From NCBI GenBank assembly GCA_944470555.2, contig OX104127.1:129519113-129583112 (forward strand): 64,000 nt of DNA, in the 5' to 3' direction. This document shows positions 1-10,498 of the stretch, piece by piece. The notes below the pieces were generated by a model, which searched no databases, had not been told where the DNA came from, and was given only the letters and a program-made list of their open reading frames with translations. The DNA comes from Heterobilharzia americana (taxonomy: Eukaryota > Platyhelminthes > Trematoda > Strigeidida > Schistosomatidae). How positions within the stretch are numbered: position 1 is the first letter of the stretch; every line of letters starts with the position of its first letter. The translations under genes and the position numbers were made by a program.

Positions 1-14
1 TGGATCGACATTAT

Positions 15-110
15 CCAAAGAACCACTGGGAACCTGTCAGCGCTGGAGAGCCGTTTCATCCTAGTTTGGTATTACTCATTAAACTACACTCATAACTTCA
101 TGAACGGTCG
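15..110 (-). repeat. Possible degenerate hammerhead-SINE relic
   Basis: Read on the minus strand this contains TAATGAG, then CCAAACTAGGATGAAAC, resembling the schistosome hammerhead block (CTGATGAG, stem-loop, GAAAC) with substitutions and a short insertion. The catalytic core is broken. The resemblance is partial. Confidence 0.35.
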
Positions 111-229
111 AACCCATAAACGACAGGTTTCACTATGAGTACAACACTACTCAGCTACTGGGTCCGGATCCAGTTTCCCATGTCTTCCAAACTATCAATC
201 TGCAATATTGAACAACCATCATCCAATTC

Positions 230-610
230 CATCAGTGAGTTAGTCAGCCACTACTTGCATGGGACCTGACTACTGCGCAACGGTTAACGATGATTCACCT
301 CATATCAGTACACCAAAGTAGGAGGAACCAAGGTGAAAGAGGAGAAATAAGGACAAATACAATTAAGTGATGGAAAGTTGTGAAAAAAGAATGAAGCGGA
401 ATGATACAATAATGAAATTTGCTTTGACGATTAGAATGAAGATGTGCGGATAAATATCTGCCATTGACATCGATTCTAAGCCATATCACTAGCGTTTCGG
501 TTGTCGACCGGGTAGTCTACATTTCACTACACGTCTCCGACGAACAGTCAAAGACTTCAGAGTCATGCATCAGTCTGGTCACCTCTACACCTGCAAGGCC
601 ATGAGAACTA
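230..610 (-). mobile_element. 3' end of a decayed RTE-clade retrotransposon
   Basis: Parallels the 3' end of the better preserved RTE copy at 40220-41680. Shared are a region like CTCATATCAGTACA, a purine-rich stretch, and coding remains (NRCQWQIFIRTSS against [15 protein letters not shown]) ending at a stop near 430. A stop in MA*NRC and many substitutions show it is dead. Confidence 0.65.
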
Positions 611-764
611 GCTATCAAATCTGCAGAAGTTCGAAAAACGAATTTTGTAGATTTGACCGATTAGATTTACGCACTCAGCTACGATATTCATATTCGTGCA
701 GTAATCAATGAGCTACACCTATTGTGTGAGGGCTACTGATACTGCCTGGCCGCTTCAATAGATG

Positions 765-840
765 CAGCGGGGCTCGAACTTGTTTCCTAATGGTCGGTAG
801 TCATCTCCCTAAACCACTGAGCCATAGCTCCCATTCGGCG
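765..840 (-). repeat. tRNA-derived SINE head (pol III A and B boxes)
   Basis: On the minus strand the A-box-like TGGCTCAGTGG (814-824) is followed about 45 nt later by the B-box-like AGTTCGAGCCC (770-780), the order and spacing of an internal pol III promoter. There is no closed acceptor stem, so this is a SINE head and not a tRNA gene. Confidence 0.55.
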
Positions 841-845
841 TATTA

Positions 846-1267
846 GCCGGGTGAGGTAAACTGAATAACTTCATTTGTGTTCCCTACGCACATCTCACAA
901 ATACAGCAGACGTCCATGACCCACGATATCAGTTTTGGCTAACAGAGTTTGGTGTCTGACAATTACTCTCCACCGGTGACTGTTTCTTCTTACACCCAAC
1001 TTGGATAAAACAGATATTTAGTGCTCCTAGGTTTCCAATGCTTCTCTGATACATGTCGACCGGTGACGAAAAACCCCTTTCAGGAAACTCAAAAGTAGTT
1101 CTTACCATTTTCAGTTATCTTGTTCAACACATTCTCCTTCCAGGTAAATCTATAACATATTTAAGTATTTATATCTTGATCCATGTGGAGAAACTGCAAA
1201 AAATGGAAATGGTTGTCAAAATCTTAACAATAAGGAGTAAAAAGAATTCTTTCAGTGTTTGCTTGAC
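846..1267. other. Unassigned AT-rich spacer
   Basis: No coding signal. A short plus-strand open frame at 1053-1337 has no recognisable motif and runs into the COPS7 3' flank. Confidence 0.4.
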
Positions 1268-1273
1268 TTTATT
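1268..1273 (-). promoter_or_regulatory. Poly(A) signal AATAAA for COPS7
   Basis: TTTATT on the plus strand is AATAAA on the minus strand, 134 nt beyond the TAG of the probable last COPS7 exon. Confidence 0.5.
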
Positions 1274-1406
1274 CAGGTGTGAAATTTTTACAGGGGATCA
1301 CAAACCATACTCATTGCGAATGAATACTGAAACATAAGCTAGAGTTTCTTCAAAAAGGGATTTTCATAATTAAGAATACGTCAAGGAACACAAAATAGAC
1401 TCAGCA

Positions 1407-1589
1407 CTACTGCTGTTTGGATGATCTGCCATGCCGAAGGTTTTTGAAGACTGTTAGCCTGCTACGGACATCACGGTCATTAACACCACTTTCAACACTA
1501 CTTGGGCTTTGGCGAATTGCTTCTACACGATTTTCCAATAAATCAGGATGAATAACAATATCATCTACATCCATCCGTAAACCGTGAGT
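1407..1589 (-). CDS. COPS7: Probable COPS7 terminal exon (disordered C-terminal tail)
   Basis: Strong acceptor (TTTTTCAG) followed by 60 codons and a TAG at 1407-1409. The start reads THGLRMDVDDIVIHPDLL and the end is basic (NLRHGRSSKQQ). Phase 0 fits exon 3, and total length then fits the family. An AATAAA lies 134 nt after the stop. The tail has no sequence match I can name, so attachment to COPS7 rests on strand, phase, length and the poly(A) signal. It could belong to an unrecognised gene. Confidence 0.6.
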   Translation of the reverse strand, partial: THGLRMDVDDIVIHPDLLENRVEAIRQSPSSVESGVNDRDVRSRLTVFKNLRHGRSSKQQ

Positions 1590-4325
1590 CTGAAAAACAA
1601 TATCTACGCTTAGTAACGAAAACGTCTACAAATATGGGTGAACCAAAATAAAGATAACCAAGCTCACACTTCCACATAGAAAACTCAAAGATTCATATAT
1701 GAACAATTTTCGTAATGATGAAGAATGTCCGACTCACTCAGATGTAACTATCTTTAACTTTAATCACTTTCCTATAGCTATATCTACAACATAAGTGACA
1801 CAAAATGCACGGAGATGCCCAAGTACAACTAGTTAAGGTCTGAAAAAGAGCCCTTTATGCACTGGCTGATCAGGTACAATGCAATGGTAGCCGAGACTAT
1901 ACTGAGTTACCTTGTAAATTGTAATACAAAGATAAGTTTGATATTTCAAAAAAAATGGTGCTAACGACAATTTTGGAGTAGACAAACTTCTCATCACCAC
2001 CTAGATATTGATGTATGAGTAGGAATATACAATTCAACGTATCTCACTATTCATTTGTGCTTCACTGATGCGTAGTGATTACTTGACCTTACCAGTGTTT
2101 ATTAATTATATTTTACTATACAAACGTTTCAAAACTCATTGGACTGCAGATCGACAAAATTACTGAAGGAGTTCTCCGAAGGAACAGCCTTAACTGTAAT
2201 CGTTTGCAGTCGAAGATTACAAAAGATCCGTTTAATACGTTAAGACCCTAACATGTTCCTAGAAACTTCTTTTATTAACCGTCTCGAAAAACAGATACAA
2301 TAGTGACAAGATACCTAAGTGCCTAAGTATAATATTTTACAACTCTGTAGAGAATTGATGAAACAGGTATTCCTATAGCTGTAGGGAACCCAGTATGATC
2401 CAAACTGGCTTGTAGCTCTTTCATTACGGATCATTCATACAGTAATCACAAAAACCCAGATGCGAAATGTGACAGATTTGTGAACCAGGCAAAACACTCC
2501 ACAGTAAATAAATATATTCTACGACGACCATACTACTTAACATTGAGGAACTATGCTATTTTATTGGTATTACTGAGAACAGGCTGTGGGAAGTCTTCAT
2601 CGTAAGTGCGATCCGCCAGAGGGCCGAACCACAAGCCTTTCACAGAACATCTTCGTCAGCTATCTACAATTTTTACTTCATCAGCAACTATCCAGGTCAA
2701 AAAATATATTATTGCAACAATATGTAACGGCTACCCCCATCCAACAAGTAAAAAAAAACAGCTAGCCACTCTAAAAATATGGTTGAAATCATCTACTCGT
2801 TTTGTGGTAGAAATCAATCACTTCCTTCATAAATGCCAATGTTAATCAGGTGTGACTAGTTATAAGCTTAGTTATTATTATTACGACAGTTAAATTAATG
2901 GTGACTGCCATTAAAAATATTATGCATGCCTACATTTTTAGGAAACACTACAAAAAAGGTAGATGAAAGTAGCCATGTTAACACACTAGTTTCCTCTAAC
3001 TTTTGGTATCTTTTCTAATTCCCTACTCCAAGCCACTGAGTTGTAGCAAGTAACTGTTGGATATTTAAAAAGTTGGTAGACTAAATTGAAAGTGCTGTCA
3101 ACATCTAACTACTGTGCGGTCGCGGCTACAGATTAACGTAGTTAGGAAGCAGAGTTCCACCAACTGCTTTTATTTCACAAGACCGAAAATGTGGAACCAC
3201 AAAGTAATTTTTCTTACCTCACAGGTGAGAATTAAACCCTATAAGCAAAATAAGCATCTGTTTTCAACCTCAAACACCCAAGACACCTGACTAAACAATG
3301 TGAAACGACTTAATAGGACATTTCCAAATACTAAGAAAAAGTAAACAACAAAAGTATGTCCGAATATGTTAGTAGCGTATGAAAAAATGTGAGGTATACA
3401 CAGAAGCTAGTCACCTTAAAAGCATTCAGAAGAGATATTGAACTGCATACTGAGTTTTATAATGGTGCCTCTATAATTCGACAACTTAACATGTGGTGTC
3501 TGATACATGCTACTTTGGCTTTCGCGCCTCCTACCCGATTTATGCTTACATTAATATGAACTTTCGACAGATAAAGGTAAAAAACGCACATTTGACTTTG
3601 ACATTTGTCCTCTTAAAGCTTCTCTAATAGAATTTGATGCCTCCGTTATCTGTTTTTGATGCAGTTCTGATTCATATCGCCGATTATTAACTGTTTTTAT
3701 TTCGTTAGCTATATGAGCTAGCACAGATTCAACTCGAGCACACCAAGAGTCCAGTTTCCTTTGCAGCTCAGGAATCTAAAATAATGGTAAAACAAGGTAC
3801 GGTTCTCACTTGCTCTATGCGTATATCACGCCCGATAGCGGAGCTGACTTCCAATAAAGCTTTTTGTTGATCAAGCTTGCCCGTTATTGCTTCGAGGTAG
3901 AAAAGCTCAATTATCAGGTCTTCTAGATCTCTTGATGATGTGAGATCAAGCTTTCTGCATAACAGACTATATGGTATACGCTTCTGGTTGTATGCTTCAT
4001 CGATAATTGAAAGCTGCTTCAGCTTCCGAATATGAGAAGGTCGTAGTTCAGGATACGCAGATCCATTGTTAGTATACGTTTCAAATGTACCATAGCAGAA
4101 AAGATTCATCAAGTTATAATACTGAGAATATTCTCCATTTTCGATAGACTTAATTTTGGATGGTCGAGAAATTCTCCGAAGACAAATAAACCTCAAGAAA
4201 CAAACATATAGGAAGCTAAAATCCAAACCTGGACATTCAGTAATGGATAGTATGAGTTCCGGTAATGCAGAGCTATCCGCAGTGGGTAACTGGCTCAAAA
4301 ACGTTTCTACTTTATCAGAGGTCAT
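1407..4325 (-). CDS. COPS7: COP9 signalosome complex subunit 7 (COPS7/CSN7), four exons, one internal frame break
   Basis: PCI-domain subunit of the COP9 signalosome, which removes NEDD8 from cullins. Exons: 4229-4325, 3810-4191, 3590-3775, 1407-1589. Family-typical stretches are seen in order: ECPG followed by LFVFGEFLDHP, NLMNLFCYGT, KRIPYSLL, LEDLIIE, GKLDQQ and SAIGRDIRIEQ. A C-terminal helix with DSWCARVE corresponds to the EWC.G.E region of other CSN7 proteins. Start: ATG at 4323-4325, just before the conserved helix; an in-frame ATG 31 codons upstream (4418) gives a poor N-terminus. Introns 1 and 2 are 37 and 34 nt, both GT-AG; intron 3 is 2.0 kb. If the frame break at 4154-4157 is a one-base error, the exons give about 282 residues, close to human COPS7A/B. 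Family identity is near certain; the last exon is less sure. Confidence 0.9.
1590..3589 (-). other. COPS7 intron 3 (2.0 kb)
   Basis: Bounded by GTGCGT and TTTTTCAG. Inside I see only AT-rich sequence without recognisable repeats or exons. A plus-strand open frame at 2606-2845 shows no family motif. Confidence 0.5.
3590..3775 (-). CDS. COPS7: COPS7 exon 3 (C-terminal helix)
   Basis: Encodes IPELQRKLDSWCARVE... to ...ALRGQMSKSN, the long C-terminal helix after the PCI winged helix. A donor GTGCGT at 3584-3589 is the only one nearby in phase 0, matching the phase of the exon at 1589. If it is not used, the frame runs 12 more codons to a TAA at 3551-3553, giving a shorter alternative C-terminus. 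An AATAAA on the minus strand (3168-3173) could serve that short form. Confidence 0.75.
3776..3809 (-). other. 34-nt mini-intron of COPS7 (intron 2)
   Basis: GT-AG intron with donor GTGAGA and a pyrimidine-rich acceptor ending ATTTTAG. Phase 0 on both sides. Splicing joins RIEQ to IPELQRKLDSWC as expected for the family. Confidence 0.85.
3810..4191 (-). CDS. COPS7: COPS7 exon 2 (PCI domain core), with frame break at 4154-4157
   Basis: Encodes the PCI domain from LFVFGEFLDHP to GRDIRIEQ. The first ~36 nt match CSN7 in one frame; from IKSIENGEY onward the match is in another frame. The switch falls at a run of four T on the plus strand (4154-4157), where five would keep one frame throughout and align without a gap to human CSN7. 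Without it translation stops soon after. The exon ends at a codon boundary with donor GTGAGA. Confidence 0.85.
4192..4228 (-). other. 37-nt mini-intron of COPS7 (intron 1)
   Basis: GT-AG intron (GTTTGG...TTGAG). Reading straight through it stays open but gives residues with no resemblance to CSN7. Removing exactly 37 nt creates the conserved PG-LFVFGEF join. Such tiny introns are common near the 5' end of schistosome genes. Confidence 0.85.
4229..4325 (-). CDS. COPS7: COPS7 exon 1 (N-terminal helix)
   Basis: Begins at ATG 4325 and encodes MTSDKVETFLSQL through ITECP, ending one base into a Gly codon. The donor (GTTTGG) follows directly at 4228. The next exon supplies GT to complete Gly, which restores the family PG[LV][FY]VFGE motif across the junction. 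Confidence 0.85.
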
Positions 4326-4639
4326 CGACCTTGAGGGATATAAAGCGCGCTTCAGTAAGCCAATATCCAATATTGATAGTACGAGCGTAGAAAACTGATA
4401 GCTTTTGATCTCTCGCATCTAGTTCTTAGGGCTTGGTTCGAGTTGTTCGGTTCACTCCTGCAGTGAACGAGGAAAACCCCTTTGCTTTCTCGCTTTTAGC
4501 CTCGGTGAGGTAAAAGTTTTGTGGGTAAGTTTTAATTTGTAGAGTGTTTGGGGAGCTACAGGTTGTTGGGAAGTTTAGGGAACTGCAGTGACCTCTGTCT
4601 GTAAAGGTGCCTGAAAGAGAACAGTAGGTCAATGGTAAA

Positions 4640-4746
4640 AGAATGAAGAGGAGAAAGAAAAAATAAAACAAGAGAAGAGAAAAAGGAAAAGAAGGGAAGG
4701 AGAAGAAAAGGAGGGATGAAAAAGAGGAATAAGAAAGAGAGAAAAG
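4640..4746. repeat. ~100-nt purine tract (plus strand)
   Basis: Almost uninterrupted A/G run on the plus strand inside the CR1 3' region. It is low complexity and could adopt triplex structure. It lies about 320-420 nt upstream of the COPS7 ATG. Confidence 0.7.
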
Positions 4747-5101
4747 TACTTGGGAGTCGCGTGAATGATAGCGTGTGTTTCGTTCCTACAGAAGAATGGT
4801 AATGTGGGTGTATTAAGGAGGGAGGTAGTGAGTGGTAGTTAGGATTGAGTTGGGGGCTAGTGAAGTTGGTGACTACCTGAGTAGGTCTATGGTAGACTAT
4901 GCGAGGTGACGTGACTGTCTAATCGTCTCTTGAAATAGTCGACTGAAGGAGCTATAACAATATGCCGCGGTAAGGCTTTCCATAAATCACATACTCTTAG
5001 GGAGAAAAATTTAGACCTGAGTATGGTGTTGGCTCTCTGGTGCGCTATCTTAATGGGGTTTCAGTTTTCAGTTATAAGGATAGTAGGCCAGTTGGCCTGT
5101 G

Positions 5102-5506
5102 TTAATCCTTGCAGAAAATATCTCTGTGAAGATCTAGTTTCTCCTTGAACGCGTTGATAGAAGGTGCTGATACTACTTGCTGAGGTAAGGAGTCCCAGAC
5201 GTTGACAACACGGTGGGAGAAACGCAGATTCACGCTAAGTTGATTCCATCTCGGTTTTAGAAGTTTCCTGTGATGCCCTCGGAGATAGTCAGTCCTAGCA
5301 AGGGAGAAAAGATAGGACATATCAGTGCTGAGGTCATTAGTAAGAATGAGATCACCCCGTCTTCTGCAGTGAGACAGTGGGAATAAATCTAGCTGATCTA
5401 GTCGTTCTTCATAGGACAGATTCAAAAGGCCTGCCACGGGCTTAGTACCTACCCTTTGAACACGCCCGAGTGCGTCAGAATCCTTTTTTAGGCATGGACT
5501 GGCCAC
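5102..5506 (-). pseudogene. CR1 ORF2 C-terminal domain
   Basis: Reads LGRVQRVGTKPVAGLLNL, YEERLDQLDLFPL, RRRGDLI, TDYLRGH and FSHRVVNVWDSLP, the conserved CR1 tail. It is shifted one frame from the RT ORF, with which it overlaps by about 19 nt. Confidence 0.8.
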
Positions 5507-6934
5507 CTGAAACAGTATTCCAAGTGAGGTCTAACGTAGGTACAGCAGAGTATTTTAAACATATCCTCATCAAAAAATGTGAAAGCCCTGCGGAGGGACC
5601 ATAATATACAGAAGCCCTTTGCTGCAGCTGCATTACAGCTTGCCGAGGTTTTCAGATCATGATTAATGATGACACTTAAGTCTTTTATTTCAAGGACTGG
5701 AAGTAGTGGTGTAACATCAACAGAATGCTGGAAACAACTGCTATGACCAATGTGCATTATTGCACCTTTGTTAGAATTGATTTCCGAGCACCAGCTTTTG
5801 GACCAACCTGCTATTTCATCTAAATCCACCTGAAGTGCACACCTGTCTGCATCACTGCGTATGGCTCCCCAAATCTTTTCGCCATCGGCAAATAACAGCA
5901 CCGAAGAGTTGAGCATATTTGGCAATTAGTTGATAAATAACAAGAAAAGTAGTGGACCTAGGATTGTTCCTTGAGGAACTCCACTCATCACAGGTTTCCA
6001 CCTAGATAGCGTCCCATTTACCCTTACTCTTTGCCTTCTATCGTATAAAAGTCCTTAATCCAAGCTTGTGGTGAAGTATCAAATCCGAAGGAGGAGAGCT
6101 TTCCTAGTAATTTCACACGCGGCACTTTGTCGAATGCCTTACTGAAGTCTATAAACATGGCATATATTGGCAGCTTGCAACCACGGGCTGCAACCCCTCC
6201 TCTCTCGCAATAAGGAGGTTAGTTAGACAGGAGTGCCCGGTACGAAAACCATGCCGCTGTGGCACCAAAAGATTCCTTGATTCTGCATGTTTGAGTACCG
6301 TGTCATGAATCATTTTTTCTAAAATCTTGACAGCTATGCTAGTTAGGCTCACAGGGCGATAGTTGGATACCAAATGGCGACTACCGGTCTTAAGGACTCG
6401 GCTGATCATGGCATCTTTCCAGTCTCTAGGGCGGCGAGACTAAGTTAAAGACATGTTGAAAAGACCCGTGACCGGCTCAGCAACGATGTCTGTTAGCGAG
6501 GGTAGAAGTCTGGGATTCAACTCATCGGGACCTGGGGATTTTCCATGTTTGAGGTTGATGAGCAACTGTAAGACTCTTTCCTTTGTTGTGAACACTGTAT
6601 CTATCAGTGGAACAGTGCTGGCACCACTATTTAGCACTTCATCGCCATGATCTACAGAGAAGACTTCACTAAAGTAGTCGGAGAGACATTCAGCTTCGGA
6701 CGGATTAGATTCCGCCAGGCTATCGCACTTCTCAGCCGTCGCCAGAGACGAAATTCCGCCTTTTCCTTTAGTCCTCCTTCTGACGAATGCGAACAGTCTT
6801 TTAGGACAGTTTTGGCAATCCCCCACAAGCTGCTTCTCATAGGAAATTTGAGGCCGTGTAAACAAAACCTTGCAAAAATTACGGACTTTACAGTGCTCAG
6901 TCTTAGATGCTTTCGGTCTAGTTTCTAGAAACAA
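5488..6934 (-). pseudogene. CR1 ORF2 reverse transcriptase remnant
   Basis: RT blocks are spread over three frames: [68 protein letters not shown] and PHLEYC. The second catalytic Asp of FADD is Gly here. At least three frame changes and several stops make it non-functional. Confidence 0.8.
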
Positions 6935-7339
6935 GTCCTATAAACTTTTCCTCCGCCTTAACAGTTTCTCAGTGTCTGTATTAAACCACGTAGGGCTATG
7001 TGAGGATCGTCGTGGAGTGGAACATGGAATAAATCGCGTCGCTACCTCTTCAAACAGAGTTCTTAACCTATTCCATTCATTCTCAATTGATGAGCCCTTG
7101 TCGATAGTCCAATACTTACCGATTGTGCAACCCCTTATACTTGAAATGTCCGCAAGCCATACATTAGGTCTAGGGAGGCAGTGTCATAATCAAACTCATT
7201 GGTCCGAAAACCAAAAATTAGTGGTACTTGGTCGCTGTTAGTTAATGGAGTGAAGTATCGTAGATCCAGAATGTCTTCACATTGATGGGTTAAAACTAAG
7301 TCTGATAACGGTGGCTTGTGTTCAAAATCGTAACATGTT

Positions 7340-7637
7340 GCACATTTTACGTTACGTGGACGTCATCCCTAATGTATAGTAGTATGCCGCCACCTTTGCG
7401 ACCCACAACCCTACCAGTCCTTACATAGTAATAACCTGCGAGGAGTGACGTAAAATCTAGATCCTTGATCAACCAGGTTTCAGTAAGGGTTACTACGTCA
7501 GGACCTAGCTTGCAGATTACAGTCTCGAGGTCCGTCATTTTGCTGCCAATACTGCGAACGCTAGTGTAGATGACGCTCATCGTGTTGGAAGAGTTCCATG
7601 ACCCACCCATATGAGCCTTGGAAGCATTCGCTTCCAA
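7340..7637 (-). pseudogene. CR1 ORF2 endonuclease fragment
   Basis: Matches the start of an exonuclease-endonuclease-phosphatase domain: NTMSVIYTSVRSIGSK, then GPDVVTLTETWL with the catalytic Glu, and RKGGGILLYIRDD. The frame is lost after about 7347, where the rest of the endonuclease continues with breaks. Confidence 0.75.
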
Positions 7638-8640
7638 GACCTCACAACCCGAAAACCCACTATTTTAAGATCATTTTCACCACTAGCCTGTCGAGCCCTA
7701 AGTTCGGCAGCAGCTTCTCTTCTTTTTATGCCGTCCTCGAGGGGCCAGTCAGGTCGGATGAGGATATCCGAATTTCGTAGTTTGGATGCGTTACTCAAGG
7801 GCACATCCACTTCATCCTTGTTGCTTAAAACAACCTCTAAAATTCTCTTCTCACCGGGTTTTTCGTCCGTTTTCTTACCTAGCCTAACTACTTTGGAGAT
7901 GTATGCCCCTTTAGACTTTTCGGGCAGAATACGCCTGATGGCCAGCTCGACTAGTTGCAGGTCATGGCCATAATGTATTGAAGCATCTTTGTCTGACGAC
8001 TCCTCAACATTCCAGAAGGTTAAACTAAGCGCTGCAGTAGAATCCCTGAGTCGTGTGTTGACGGCCTTTGAAACCCCCTCAATAGGTTTCATAAGCTTAG
8101 TATCTTCTGTGATAACCTTTGGCAGTCTCTCCGGATGCTTACTTGGAGAAATCCATGTAGATTAGTTGGCCACTTTTACGGGGTCATCGCTGTTACCAGA
8201 GACACAGGCTTTCGGTGAATCCTCAGGCATTATGGTTGGTGTACCATTTACCCTTGGCTTTCTCTTGCGTCGAGTACGCTCCGGGACTGACGTAATTTCA
8301 CCAACTGGATCACCAGCATCCATTAGTCCATTGAGAGGTCTTGTGTCAGATATCTTAACAATTACACTTGTAGCGTCATCATCTGACACCGCACTGGAAT
8401 GACAGCTATCATTTCCACATGGCTGTTTTTTGACAAGCAAATTTTCAACGGCCTCCTGGATAGGGGTTAGCAATGGCTTGCAGCATAAATCACACAACCA
8501 GGGAGAAGCTGGTTTGCTGCAACGCTTGTACACAGTTAGTGTCAATCCTGTACAAACTTTGTGGAGCCAACATCCACATGCTTCACGCTACGTACCGTCA
8601 TCCATCGGGAATTTACAGCTGGAAGACCGCAAACATGCTT
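7577..8640 (-). pseudogene. CR1 ORF1 remnant with PHD-like finger
   Basis: The minus strand reads CGCWLHKVCTGL then PWLCDLCCK (Cys/His spacing of a PHD finger, typical of CR1 ORF1), then a charged low-similarity region. An in-frame TAG near 8590 interrupts the finger. The 3' end overlaps the endonuclease ORF in another frame (7577-7637). Confidence 0.65.
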
Positions 8641-8719
8641 ATAGCTGACCATGTTATTCACTCGCGTCGTGTACTAACTAAAGTACTCGGTCAAAATTCC
8701 GACAAGAGGACTTAAGTCG

Positions 8720-10498
8720 TGACAACACATATACCAACCTTAAGCCTCAAAAAACGATTAAACTTCAAACACTGACTTAAGTACTTCAAATCAAGGGTTA
8801 TATGAGAGCTCTTAATGTGAATTACACAACAAAGGCAAAAGTATCAAAAGCGTGGAAAAATCCACTTCCTGTTTTCAAAGTGCGCGCTGTTCAAATGATT
8901 ACCAACGAAATGGAAGCTTTCGCTTGGCTGGCCTTCGCATCTAGAGTTCACGGATCACTGGTTCGTGTGATTTTTTGACTAGATGCAAGTTGAGACAGCA
9001 AAATATGGCGGTTCAAATGAGAAGATCCAGTTAGTTCTGAGCAGGCCCCACCCAACACAATATCCGACACTTCTTAACGAGCTGGTGCAAAACAACCGAC
9101 TTCTTTTCTCTGGCTTCTAGCTATTGCAGAAATTTTCGAGGTTTTTAGCTAATTCCGATGCAGCAGGTCCGCACATTCGCTTCCTATAGCCCTGGTTAGA
9201 TCAATGGGTATTTGGGAGTTATTTAAACCTGTAGTGATTGTGTAATTTGTCAAAGGTCTGCCGCGCGGCTGAGTTTCTCAAATGTTGTGCCACAGGACAG
9301 TTGTTGTGACTGGTCGTGAAGAGAGAATAGAAAGGATAAAAATATGTACAACGAAATCAGGGGGAAGCAAGTGTGCAGAATACAAGAAAGGGTGAAAGGA
9401 GGCGGAAAGGAAGGGAAGGAGGACCCTAAGTAAATCCGTGGGGGGTAATGGCGACAGCGGGGGGCTTAATAAATAGGGAGAGACCTTAGAGTAGGAAGGA
9501 ATGAAATGAATAATCAAGATTCTGGGAATAGAAATAGTAATCTTATCAGTGTCTGTTATTGTCACCGAAGGATGCGTCTAGCAGGGAAATATAAGGTTAA
9601 CTCAAGTTCGCGAGGATAGTGGCAGCCCAAAAGTCTGTGTAGGCTTGCCTGTGCTGTTGTGCATATCTAGTAAGTTATAGCGACCTCCATCATGGGTACT
9701 CATCAAATTAAGTGACCCAGGTCACTTCTGAGGGAAGTGTACACCAAGTTTTGAAGGCTCCCATGGAATAAGAGTTGTTCCTGATGTCTAACCTGCTACC
9801 CTCCAGGCTTTGTTTCTATATGTGTCCCCCAAGATTGGCAACATGACTTAGGTTAAATAAGTGATGCAGTGGGCGTCCAGGAATGTTCAGAATGCTATGA
9901 GTCATCGTCAAGTTGCCTCTTGGTCTTTTATATTCGGGAGGATATAAGCCAACCACAGCCGGTCATTCTTCATATGTTTTAGACCCACGTTCCCAAACAG
10001 ATTTGACCAACCGCCCCCGGATGCATTCTAAGCCTGCTCCGTCCCTTTGCAGGGAGGGGCGGGAAGACTATATTCTCAACCCCTAAGCGAAGCAGTATGA
10101 AGCTGTTGAAAATCCTGTGAGAAAATTTATGATCAAGCTTTCCGAAAATTTGTCTAGGAGCTACTAGCGCTGCGTTTCCAAGAAGTACTTTTCCGTCACA
10201 GTTGGTACAGGACTTTAAGTTCTCAGTGGATAAAATACTCAGGTCCTAAGTCTGAGAAGCCCAAGTTCCACGCCGTTGAAGCCATGTAAATGATATGCAC
10301 CATGTTTCAAATGCACACTCGTATGTCCCTCAGGGTTAAATGTGAGCTCACTACTCATCGCCTGGACTAGAACCTGGGTTGTCTTCCTGTAGATGAATAC
10401 TGCCCGCCTGACATCCGATTTTTCTTCATAGTTTCACGTCATCCTCTAACACGAGTGATTTTGGAAAAAACCTGTTGATGAAAATCATTTACGCACTT
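8720..10498. other. Unassigned repeat-rich spacer
   Basis: No gene recognised. A plus-strand purine-rich patch (about 9380-9425) gives a proline/leucine-rich shadow ORF on the other strand. Otherwise nothing could be assigned. Confidence 0.4.

Larger units (their letters stand above)
4430..8700 (-). mobile_element. Nearly full-length decayed CR1-clade non-LTR retrotransposon (SR1-like)
   Basis: About 4.3 kb in CR1 order on the minus strand: ORF1 with a PHD-like zinc finger (about 8530-8640), ORF1 body (7577-8545), endonuclease start (7347-7637), reverse transcriptase (about 5500-6934) and C-terminal domain (5102-5506), then a purine/pyrimidine-asymmetric 3' region down to about 4430. Recognisable blocks include [44 protein letters not shown] and NLSYEERLDQLDLFPLS. 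Stops and frameshifts break every ORF, and the RT metal-binding box reads FADG, not FADD. The element lies head-to-tail with COPS7, its 3' end about 100 bp from the COPS7 ATG. Exact termini and target duplications were not found. Confidence 0.85.

Noticed and set aside
3768..4418. Single 216-residue minus-strand ORF as the complete COPS7 gene
   Set aside because: It reads through a 37-nt intron and into the next one, giving residues unlike the family in those parts, and lacks the C-terminal exons.
6453..7973. Several plus-strand ORFs between 6.4 and 8.0 kb
   Set aside because: Antisense shadows of the CR1 element; no motif of their own.
9278..9565. Minus-strand Pro/Leu-rich ORF
   Set aside because: Arises from a purine-rich low-complexity stretch; composition alone explains it.
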